Below are positions 1 through 5,639 of a stretch of DNA of 8,654 nt, piece by piece. The notes beneath the pieces were generated by a model that made no database searches, was not told where the DNA came from, and was given only the letters and a program-made list of their open reading frames with translations. The stretch covers positions 13,273 to 21,926 of the forward strand of contig JAKAAA010000005.1 of the NCBI GenBank assembly GCA_021797295.1, given 5' to 3'. Both the position numbers and the translations under genes were made by a program. Position 1 is the stretch's first letter; each line of letters starts with the position of its first letter. This DNA comes from Thermoplasmata archaeon (GTDB taxonomy: Archaea; Thermoplasmatota; Thermoplasmata; Thermoplasmatales; Thermoplasmataceae).

Positions 1-192
1 AGAGGATTCAATGTATTCTTCAAATTTGTTGAGGATTGCGACGAAAACATCACTGCCGGAAATGAGGTTATGGTTACCGATCTCCATAAAAAGCTGTTTG
101 CAGTTGGGCATGCCACAGTATCAGGAAAGGAGATGAAATATTACAGGGAGGGCATAGCGGTAAAAGTTCACGAGGGCATTAACAAGCTATAG
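1..192 (+). CDS. C-terminal PUA domain of an archaeosine-type tRNA-guanine transglycosylase (TgtA/ArcS-like), 5' truncated
   Basis: An open frame enters from the left edge and ends at TAG 190-192, giving 63 residues. The visible part matches the C-terminal PUA domain of archaeal tRNA-guanine transglycosylases and their ArcS paralogues. It has a strand around VFFKFV, an 'AGNEVMVTD' turn, then 'LFAVGHATVSGKEM' and a final 'GIAVKVHEG'. In the family this corresponds to 'GDEVLVVD...LLAVGRALLSG.EM...G.AVKVR'. The PUA domain binds the tRNA so that G15 of the D-arm can be reached for archaeosine (G+) synthesis. The catalytic part lies outside the window, so TgtA, ArcS and a stand-alone PUA protein cannot be told apart. 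Its stop codon directly abuts the stop codon of the convergent acetyltransferase gene, leaving no intergenic terminator. Confidence 0.72.
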   Translation, partial: RGFNVFFKFVEDCDENITAGNEVMVTDLHKKLFAVGHATVSGKEMKYYREGIAVKVHEGINKL

Positions 193-834
193 TCATTCCA
201 GTTTGATATCATCCGGAATGGCGTCAAGTATTCCATTAAGTGTCTTATCGTCACTTTTCCTATTGTATATGTGTGTGTAAATTTGTTCCAGAACGGCCTG
301 TATTTTCTCTCCATCAAACCTTTTCATGTTTTTTCTGGACATTATCATGAGCTTCATTTCCTGGGATTTATTATTGTTCCGTGGTGGAAGGAAATATTTG
401 AAGCCTGTCAGCGTTTTCGCCCCTGCCCTCCGGTAAAACTTTACTCTTGCCCTTCTCTGGGTTTTATTGTCGCCCTCCTCAGGATTCTCCACCTCGAATA
501 TTACATGATTATATCCAGCACTGTCATCGAGATCAAATATCCTTTTGAGGAATAACGAGCCCAGCCCGTTTCCTCTATACTCCTTTCTGACTGCAATGTA
601 ATCTAGGAATAAAAAATCCAGGTCATTGACCGGCCATAACATTACAAACATGACCGGATTGCCATTCTGCTTTCCAATGAACATTTTCTCATGGTTTTTT
701 TCTATATTCTTCTTTATATCATCAACCGGCCTTTTTTCTCCCGGTGGAAATGCTTCTTCATAAATATTTATGCCATTATTGAAATCTTCTTCAGATTTTA
801 CCTCTGATATATTTACATTATCCAACATATTCAT
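193..834 (-). CDS. GNAT-family N-acetyltransferase
   Basis: The 213-residue cytosolic protein has a GCN5-related acetyltransferase core at about residues 8-150. An early 'FPPGEKRP' (29-36) is seen in a subgroup of GNATs. Motif A follows: a beta-4 strand 'FLFLDYIAV' (74-82), then the pyrophosphate-binding loop R87-G-N-G-L-G92, which matches [RQ]xxGx[GA] for acetyl-CoA. A late 'VKFYRRAGA' (131-139) matches the usual 'FYxxxGF' of beta-6/7. The acceptor substrate cannot be deduced. A charged helical tail (about 155-213) extends past the core. The start is the first of two in-frame ATGs (832-834 and 826-828). A TATA-like box at 866-873 predicts a leader of about 10 nt. The gene is convergent with the PUA-domain gene and divergent from the HAD phosphatase. 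Confidence 0.85.
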   Translation of the reverse strand: MNMLDNVNISEVKSEEDFNNGINIYEEAFPPGEKRPVDDIKKNIEKNHEKMFIGKQNGNPVMFVMLWPVNDLDFLFLDYIAVRKEYRGNGLGSLFLKRIFDLDDSAGYNHVIFEVENPEEGDNKTQRRARVKFYRRAGAKTLTGFKYFLPPRNNNKSQEMKLMIMSRKNMKRFDGEKIQAVLEQIYTHIYNRKSDDKTLNGILDAIPDDIKLE

Positions 835-865
835 CTATCCGGTCTTGTTATATGTAATTTGTTAT

Positions 866-873
866 CTTATAAA
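866..873 (-). promoter_or_regulatory. TATA box for the GNAT gene
   Basis: On the reverse strand this reads TTTATAAG, a good archaeal box A. It is centred about 36 nt before the ATG at 834, so transcription should begin near 844 and leave a leader of about 10 nt. No clear Shine-Dalgarno sequence is seen before the ATG. The position is read by eye. Confidence 0.5.
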
Positions 874-971
874 TAATGCTATATATATGTTCTTCATGGA
901 AGCAATATTTACAGTTGTTTTTGGAATACATAAAAAATCTTTCATACTATTAATTTCATATATTATCCGAT

Positions 972-983
972 AAATTTAATTTA
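972..983 (+). promoter_or_regulatory. TATA-like box for the HAD phosphatase gene
   Basis: The AT-only stretch AAATTTAATTTA is centred about 26 nt before the ATG at 1003 and 23 nt before the GTG at 1000. This is the distance expected for a leaderless archaeal transcript. The rest of the 835-1002 divergent region is AT-rich, with no further motif or RNA that I recognise. Confidence 0.45.
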
Positions 984-1002
984 TCTTTACAATACAGTAG
1001 TG

Positions 1003-1524
1003 ATGATTAGACCATGGATTCTGGCTATGGATCTCGACGGAACTGTATGGGACCATCTGAATATCTCCGGCGTTGAGCCACCGTACACAAGAGTTAACGC
1101 ATCAAGTATAAAGAACAGGGACAATGTGGTTATAACGCTTTTTAATGAAGCCATAACATTTATAAAATGGGCAAGGTCAAACGGCGCCATTACAACAACG
1201 TTGAGCTGGAACCGCAGGGATTATGTTGAAGAGGCCCTTGAAACCTTTGGCATCTCAGAGCTATTTGATTATAACTCCACCGACCATACCCCGGATAAGG
1301 ATCAGAGGCTACTGAAATTGATTAAAACCTTGAATGGAAACGGTGTACATATACCAGTAGATAGGGTTGTATATGTGGATGACAGGGATATCCATATGGA
1401 GGAAATCAAAAAGAACGTTGGCCACATTGTTTTTATCAATATCTGGAAATCCGCAAAAAATTACAGGGATGCCATGGCAATTGTCAAAGAAAAGATACTG
1501 GAACCAGATATTACATCACTATAA
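1003..1524 (+). CDS. HAD-superfamily phosphatase, magnesium-dependent phosphatase-1 (MDP-1)-like
   Basis: This is a 173-residue cytosolic HAD hydrolase without a large cap. Motif I is D10-L-D-G-T14 followed by 'VWDH', in which D10 would be the nucleophile and D12 the acid/base. The 'DLDGTVWD...PPY' opening is typical of the archaeal MDP-1-like group. The motif II Ser/Thr lies in 'TTTLSW' (about 64-69). The motif III lysine is probably K99 or K105, and motif IV is 'VYVDDRD' with D126-D127 binding Mg2+. The likely reaction is Mg2+-dependent hydrolysis of a phosphomonoester or of phosphotyrosine/sugar phosphate; the substrate is unknown. GTG 1000 and ATG 1003 are adjacent in frame; I chose ATG because its TATA spacing (26 nt) fits the other genes better. 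It stands alone, with its own promoter and a 100-bp gap after it. Confidence 0.85.
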   Translation: MIRPWILAMDLDGTVWDHLNISGVEPPYTRVNASSIKNRDNVVITLFNEAITFIKWARSNGAITTTLSWNRRDYVEEALETFGISELFDYNSTDHTPDKDQRLLKLIKTLNGNGVHIPVDRVVYVDDRDIHMEEIKKNVGHIVFINIWKSAKNYRDAMAIVKEKILEPDITSL

Positions 1525-1592
1525 CATCATAATCAAAACTCTCCCGGACTGGGTCACATAATCCGGCGCCAGTAAAATTAAATTTGAAATAT

Positions 1593-1600
1593 TTTAAATA
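1593..1600 (+). promoter_or_regulatory. TATA box for the 1625-3179 gene pair
   Basis: TTTAAATA sits about 28 nt before the ATG at 1625, which predicts a leaderless or nearly leaderless transcript. A closer ATG at 1611 is followed immediately by TAA and cannot be the start. Nothing else is recognisable in the 100-bp gap after the phosphatase gene, apart from a weak CCGGA/TCCGG inverted repeat (1544-1548 and 1562-1566). Confidence 0.5.
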
Positions 1601-1624
1601 TTAATTAACCATGTAAATATAAAT

Positions 1625-2269
1625 ATGGAATCAAATACCCCCGTAATATGGTTTAAAAGTTATCCGGACCCCCAGGACTCATTTGCAGGTAGTTTATGGA
1701 TTGCCATACATACGCAAATATATAATTACATGCACATTAATGATTATATTATACGGATCAATAAAATTGATAGTTTAATTTCATACAGAGATTATCTCGG
1801 CTTTCTGGAGGAGGACAACGCACTTGAAAAAATATCCAGTGCAGTTAACCGGAATCTAAAGAAATTAAAAATCCAGGAGTTTAAATTTTCCCTTTCAATG
1901 GACAACGATCCCCAGAAAGCATTGGCATACATGAAAAAAGGAAGGTCACTGGTAATAGGGATACCATACAGGGATGCCGGGAAATTTACCGGATATGACA
2001 CTATAAACACCGGGATTTCCGGAGATATTACGTATTATATGGTTGCAGTGAATGACGGTAATGATGTGTACTTTATCCCGGGTATGGAGGGTGTTGAAGT
2101 TAAGACTTCAATAGAGAATCTCTATGACCAGTATAGACACATAATAGGCAGAATGGAATTTGATAAGTTTATGGACTATTGTGTGGCAAACAGGGAAATT
2201 ATAAAATTTGTATATGCCAGTGTACTGACAAGGACCGGCGAAGAGGTAAGGTCATTAAATGAATATTAG
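1625..2269 (+). CDS. hypothetical protein, possibly a degenerate papain-like fold
   Basis: I do not recognise this 214-residue protein. No signal peptide or membrane segment is visible, so it is probably cytosolic. Two short stretches resemble the papain-like peptidase pattern, but without the catalytic residues. The first is 'QDSFAGSLWIAI' (17-28), which recalls 'Q..GSCWAF' with Leu24 in place of Cys. The second is 'YYMVAVNDGNDVYFIPG' (137-153), which recalls 'HAVxxVGY....I.NSWG' with Tyr in place of His. Between them, 'YMKKGRSLVIGIPY' (102-115) recalls the 'L..G.PVxVGI' strand of that fold. This is pattern matching by eye and weak. The ATG is fixed by a TATA box about 28 nt upstream. The gene is followed after 10 nt by 2280-3179, so the two are probably co-transcribed. 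Base composition is like that of its neighbours. Confidence 0.7.
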   Translation: MESNTPVIWFKSYPDPQDSFAGSLWIAIHTQIYNYMHINDYIIRINKIDSLISYRDYLGFLEEDNALEKISSAVNRNLKKLKIQEFKFSLSMDNDPQKALAYMKKGRSLVIGIPYRDAGKFTGYDTINTGISGDITYYMVAVNDGNDVYFIPGMEGVEVKTSIENLYDQYRHIIGRMEFDKFMDYCVANREIIKFVYASVLTRTGEEVRSLNEY

Positions 2270-2272
2270 GTG
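2269..2272 (+). promoter_or_regulatory. weak Shine-Dalgarno for the second operon gene
   Basis: GGTG lies 7 nt before the ATG at 2280 and can pair with the CACC of the archaeal 16S 3' end. It overlaps the short run GTGTGTGTGA. This gene cannot be leaderless if it is co-transcribed with 1625-2269, so a ribosome site is expected here. Confidence 0.3.
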
Positions 2273-2279
2273 TGTGTGA

Positions 2280-3179
2280 ATGCTGCAGATTGGAAGTTAT
2301 GTTACCAGGAAATATGATACCGGGAATGACAATGTTGAAACGCTCATAAAGTTGATGAAGAGATTCGTTTCTGAAACCTACGGGAGCTTTCTTTCCATAG
2401 ATTCAGATTCTGTGGAGACACTGGACAAGCTGCATGCGTATGTGGATGTTTTTTTTCCGGAACTGCTTGATAACTATCTGGTAATAAGAAAATATGGCCA
2501 CATATTTTTTATAACCGCAGAACAGATTGCAGGCAAGGCCATATTCACCGGGCCGGATAGAAAAACGGTCTCCAGATTATTCGGAGAGGTTAAATCCAGG
2601 GATATTGCAGTTGGAGAAATCCAGATCATGGAAACTATATCCAGGGAACTTTCATACATACATGAAATAAGGATATCCATGACTCCTGTAATGGAAATAC
2701 TCCGGGAACTTCTGGATAACGGTAGAATAATACTGATTTCCACCAGATCAGACGACGTAAAACGCCAGAAATATTTTAACGAAATCAATCAACTGAACAT
2801 ATTCAAATATGAATATAAATACGATGCGTGCATCATTGAGCGTGGGCCCGAATTCGATTCTGTGGCATCCGGAAATATCGAAAATTTATTTTCCTATATA
2901 ATTCAGAAAAAAACAGATTATGTCTCCGGGATATCTTCGGTAAAGCCATATTTACGGACAGCATACTCTTATTATTCAATATGCCTGCTTTCCGGATCGC
3001 TAATAGAAATACAGATGGAAACATTGCGCAGTGAATACGGAAGACTTTATGGCAAAAAGCCCGATAACTTAAAATTTAAGAATTATGTGGAATCGCTCTG
3101 CAGTGTCAATATATTTCAGTATAAAGATGATAAAATAAAGGGTATTGAAAAAATTTTTAAAAAGTTTGGAAAAAATTAA
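2280..3179 (+). CDS. hypothetical protein, possibly PLD-like core with a C-terminal winged-helix-like segment
   Basis: I do not recognise this 299-residue protein. It is soluble by appearance, with no signal peptide or hydrophobic helix. Residues about 126-204 have a helix-strand order, 'MEILRELLDNGRIILIS', then 'KYDACIIE' and 'VASGN' (195-199). This resembles one half of a phospholipase-D-like domain ('..ALL..GV.V.II', 'HxK..I.D', 'VGSxN'), but the H and K of the HKD motif are absent, so any such fold would be inactive. The last 50 residues (247-296) have a helix-helix-strand-turn-strand look, ending '...IFQYKDDKIKGIEKIF', compatible with a winged helix. The start is 10 nt after the stop of 1625-2269. 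GGTG at 2269-2272 is a possible weak Shine-Dalgarno, as expected for a downstream operon gene. It converges on the MFS gene, with a 4-nt gap between stops. Confidence 0.72.
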   Translation: MLQIGSYVTRKYDTGNDNVETLIKLMKRFVSETYGSFLSIDSDSVETLDKLHAYVDVFFPELLDNYLVIRKYGHIFFITAEQIAGKAIFTGPDRKTVSRLFGEVKSRDIAVGEIQIMETISRELSYIHEIRISMTPVMEILRELLDNGRIILISTRSDDVKRQKYFNEINQLNIFKYEYKYDACIIERGPEFDSVASGNIENLFSYIIQKKTDYVSGISSVKPYLRTAYSYYSICLLSGSLIEIQMETLRSEYGRLYGKKPDNLKFKNYVESLCSVNIFQYKDDKIKGIEKIFKKFGKN

Positions 3180-3183
3180 AAAT

Positions 3184-4599
3184 TTACTGGACGGTCTGTG
3201 TGTATTCCTTTTCCCTGGATATCTCTTCCATTGATCTTCCCTTTGTTTCCGGGAGGCACAGAACAGTAATTATCAGACCTGCTATAGAGAAAACAGCAAG
3301 TACAGTCATCATTACGGAAAGTCCACTTACTATTATGAACGCATCCACAAAGGTACCTATGAACGCACCCGTTTTACCTCCTGCTGCCGATATACCCGTC
3401 CCCAGTCCCCTAGATGTTACAGGGAATACCTCTGGTGGATATACAAACGTTGTTACATTTGGCCCGAACATCATGAAGAAGTAACTCATTCCATAGACTA
3501 TCAGGAACTCTGCTACATATCCCTTAGTATCCAGAATCGGGAATGCTGCGAGAATTATAAAAGCTACGGCCAACATTACGAATCCTGTTATCTGTATTGG
3601 TTTTCTCCCGAGCTTATCAAGTGTGAACGTAGCAAGCCAGTATCCGGGTAGTGCTGCGACTATGAATATTAACGCCGCATATTCCGTTGATTTTATCAGT
3701 CCTGCAAGCCCGGTCTGGGTTATCAGCGTTGCAAATATCTTATCAGCCATGATTGAATTTCCGTAAAATGCCCAGTCCATTAAAAACCATGACCCTGCTG
3801 TGCCTATTAAGGTTATCAGGAACGCTCTATCCTTGATAAGGGTGTACCACGGTGCATTTACCTCTTCTTTCTTTTTGTCCATCTTCACATCAATGCCTGT
3901 ATAGGATTTCAGGTTTTTAGCAGCCTCATCAGCATGCCCCTTGGCAACTGTGTACCTTGGCGGCTCTGGCATTTTTCTCCTGTAATATATTACAACTGCG
4001 GCCGGTATTGCTCCAACGGCTAGAAGGATTCTCCATGTATCTGCAAGTGGTATGATTTTTGTGTTCAGGAGGAATGCCAGTGCGAGCAGTGATGATACTA
4101 CAAGGCCGATACTCTGCATGGAAAGAATGCTTCCTACATATTTTCCTCTTGATTTTATATTAGAATACTCACTCATTATAACAGAAGATGTAGCATAATC
4201 TCCTCCTATTCCCAGTCCAAGTAAAAATCTCCAGCCTATAAGTATCGAGGGGTTCTTGAATGACAGGAATGCACTGCCTAATGCGCCTATTACAAGCAAT
4301 ACAAGCTCTAGTCCATATACAGCCTTTCTTCCCAGGTAATCCAGCAATCTTCCGAATGTCAGTGCCCCCAGAACAGCCGCTATTAACGACATTGATGATA
4401 TCAATGCCACATCTGTTTTGGTCAGGCTCCAGCCCACCAGGGGTAGTATCGCTACTACTGTTCCGATAATAAACAAATCGTAAGCATCTGTAAAAAATCC
4501 CATACCCGCTGTCAGAAAAGTCTTGAAATGGAACTTTCCGGTGGCATTATCCAGTGCCTGATTTATTGTATCTATATTTCCACTATCTTTGTTATCCAT
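3184..4599 (-). CDS. MFS phosphate:H+ symporter (PHS family)
   Basis: The 471-residue protein has 12 predicted membrane helices and a cytoplasmic central loop (about 205-258). MFS motif A is 'GRLLDYLGRK' (83-92) and the C-terminus has 'PETKGRSMEEI'. PHS hallmarks are 'GFFTDAYDLF' in TM1 and 'GGDYATSS' in TM4. Comparing from memory with the fungal PiPT structure, all phosphate-site residues are present: D134-Y135 and Q162 at the same 28-residue spacing, W271/D275/Y279 in 'WFLMDWAFY' (TM7), and N381 in 'FGPNVTTF' (TM10). The expected role is H+-driven phosphate uptake across the cytoplasmic membrane, well suited to an acidophile. The usual 'GGDYPLS' here reads 'GGDYATS'. The start is uncertain: ATG 4599 leaves a normal 25-residue tail before TM1, while ATG 4644 (15 residues more) has a good TATA box and TTG 4662 is unlikely. 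Related organic-ion or sugar substrates remain possible. Confidence 0.88.
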   Translation of the reverse strand: MDNKDSGNIDTINQALDNATGKFHFKTFLTAGMGFFTDAYDLFIIGTVVAILPLVGWSLTKTDVALISSMSLIAAVLGALTFGRLLDYLGRKAVYGLELVLLVIGALGSAFLSFKNPSILIGWRFLLGLGIGGDYATSSVIMSEYSNIKSRGKYVGSILSMQSIGLVVSSLLALAFLLNTKIIPLADTWRILLAVGAIPAAVVIYYRRKMPEPPRYTVAKGHADEAAKNLKSYTGIDVKMDKKKEEVNAPWYTLIKDRAFLITLIGTAGSWFLMDWAFYGNSIMADKIFATLITQTGLAGLIKSTEYAALIFIVAALPGYWLATFTLDKLGRKPIQITGFVMLAVAFIILAAFPILDTKGYVAEFLIVYGMSYFFMMFGPNVTTFVYPPEVFPVTSRGLGTGISAAGGKTGAFIGTFVDAFIIVSGLSVMMTVLAVFSIAGLIITVLCLPETKGRSMEEISREKEYTQTVQ

Positions 4600-4620
4600 A
4601 TTTTCCAGATAAATATTGAC

Positions 4621-4638
4621 AATAAATGAATAAATATT
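4621..4638 (-). promoter_or_regulatory. candidate TATA region for the MFS gene (ATG 4599)
   Basis: The reverse strand carries two overlapping AT-rich boxes, CATTTATT (4621-4628, centred about 25 nt before ATG 4599) and ATATTTATTC (4629-4638, about 34 nt before). Either could direct a transcript starting at or just before 4599. Confidence 0.35.
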
Positions 4639-4668
4639 ATCCATATAAATTATATATGCCAATATAGT

Positions 4669-4678
4669 AAAATATATA
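4669..4678 (-). promoter_or_regulatory. second candidate TATA box for the MFS gene
   Basis: On the reverse strand this reads TATATATTTT and lies immediately after the stop codon of the EamA gene. It is centred about 29 nt before the alternative ATG at 4644. It could give a leaderless mRNA starting at that ATG, or a leader of about 45 nt to ATG 4599. Confidence 0.35.
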
Positions 4679-4679
4679 A

Positions 4680-5561
4680 CTATATATTCAATGAATTTTT
4701 CGATTCTATGTATTTGTGAATAGTCTCTATTAGCATGGCCAGCACAATTATAATTCCTCCCAGGATTATATACACTGTGGGTATCTCTCTTAGGATAAGT
4801 ATAGAAGCAATTACAGCGAACACAGGTTCACCAACATAAACTACACCTGCTGCCGTGGGCTCAATATACATTAAAGCCCTTGTATTTATCAATATTGCGA
4901 AAAAGCTTGCAAACAGGGCAGTGAAAACTATTGTAAAAATAACTATAGGTTTTGACAGCCCAGACGGCTCCCAGCTAAATGGAAGAAAGATGGTGGAAAG
5001 CACGCCAACCATGAGAAGCTGGTAAAATGTAAAAACCATGCTGTCCAGAAATTTTGTATACTTGAATACATATGCTGTTTGAATACCGTAGAAAATAGCA
5101 CAAATAAACGTTAAAAGGTCACCGAAAGCATCTACCGAATTAAACTTCAGGGAAGACATCAGAATAAGCCCGATAAAACCAACTGAAACTGCAATAACAT
5201 CTACCTTGTTGAGTTTTATTTTCAGATAAAGGAGAGAGATTATGGGAAGAAGCACAACATACATTCCTGTAATGAGTCCTGACTGTGAGGATGTGGTATA
5301 TTCCAGCCCAACTGTCTGGGCATAATAGGCAATGAACAAAAGCACCCCGCCTATTATGCCGAGAACCAGATTCTTTTTTTCTACAAGCATTTTATTTTTT
5401 AAGACCAGTGGAAGCATAAGCGCTGCGGAAAGAAGAAACCTGAAAGAGAGAAGCATGGTCGGTGTTATATAATACAGTGATAATTTCATTATAGGAAACG
5501 TAGCACCCCATATCACTACAACAGAGATCAGGAGACTGAAATAAAAGATTTTTCCCCTCAT
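4680..5561 (-). CDS. EamA/DMT-superfamily transporter, ten TM
   Basis: The 293-residue integral membrane protein has ten predicted helices in two EamA repeats of about 140 residues. The first repeat opens with the family signature 'WGATFPIMK' (18-26), and its later part has 'GLEYTTSSQSGLITGMY'. The second repeat has the matching 'EPTAAGVVYVGEPVFAV' and 'LREIPT'. Members export or exchange amino acids, metabolites or nucleotide sugars; nothing here indicates the substrate. The C-terminus is short, polar and probably cytoplasmic. The start could be ATG 5561 or GTG 5567. I prefer ATG because its TATA-to-start spacing (about 29 nt) matches other genes in the window. It lies 78 nt downstream of the flavoprotein gene and upstream of the phosphate symporter, on the same strand. 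Both have their own candidate boxes, so co-transcription is possible but not required. Confidence 0.88.
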   Translation of the reverse strand: MRGKIFYFSLLISVVVIWGATFPIMKLSLYYITPTMLLSFRFLLSAALMLPLVLKNKMLVEKKNLVLGIIGGVLLFIAYYAQTVGLEYTTSSQSGLITGMYVVLLPIISLLYLKIKLNKVDVIAVSVGFIGLILMSSLKFNSVDAFGDLLTFICAIFYGIQTAYVFKYTKFLDSMVFTFYQLLMVGVLSTIFLPFSWEPSGLSKPIVIFTIVFTALFASFFAILINTRALMYIEPTAAGVVYVGEPVFAVIASILILREIPTVYIILGGIIIVLAMLIETIHKYIESKNSLNI

Positions 5562-5583
5562 TCCCACTCAAGTATTTTATTCC

Positions 5584-5595
5584 TAATTAATTTAA
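5584..5595 (-). promoter_or_regulatory. TATA-like box for the EamA gene
   Basis: The reverse strand reads TTAAATTAATTA, centred about 29 nt before ATG 5561. It lies in the short gap after the flavoprotein gene. A TTTTT run on the reverse strand (5607-5611), just upstream, might terminate the flavoprotein transcript. Confidence 0.4.
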
Positions 5596-5639
5596 CCGTG
5601 AAGCTTAAAAAGTTGCCTGATATCCGGTAATGTTTACGT

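Noticed and set aside
770..973. 67-codon + strand frame, or a shorter 25-codon version from ATG 896
   Set aside because: It overlaps the start of the acetyltransferase gene and its promoter. The hydrophobic product is what AT-rich DNA gives by chance, and no TATA box or ribosome site is suitably placed.
1544..1566. CCGGA...TCCGG inverted repeat after the phosphatase gene
   Set aside because: The 5-bp stem with a 13-nt loop is too weak for a terminator or riboswitch, and no T-run follows directly.
2269..2279. GTGTGTGTGA run between the two operon genes as a phase-variable repeat
   Set aside because: Only four GT units are present, too few for slippage, and length changes there would not alter either reading frame. 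A similar short run occurs near 270 inside the acetyltransferase gene.
3200..3484. 94-codon + strand frame opposite the MFS gene end
   Set aside because: It is antisense to the conserved C-terminal half of the permease; the Pro- and Thr-rich product has no recognisable domain.
4621..4682. AT-rich gap between the two transporter genes as a replication origin or attachment site
   Set aside because: There are no repeated origin-box motifs, no tRNA end, no direct repeats and no nearby integrase or Orc1/Cdc6 gene. Promoter elements explain the AT-richness.
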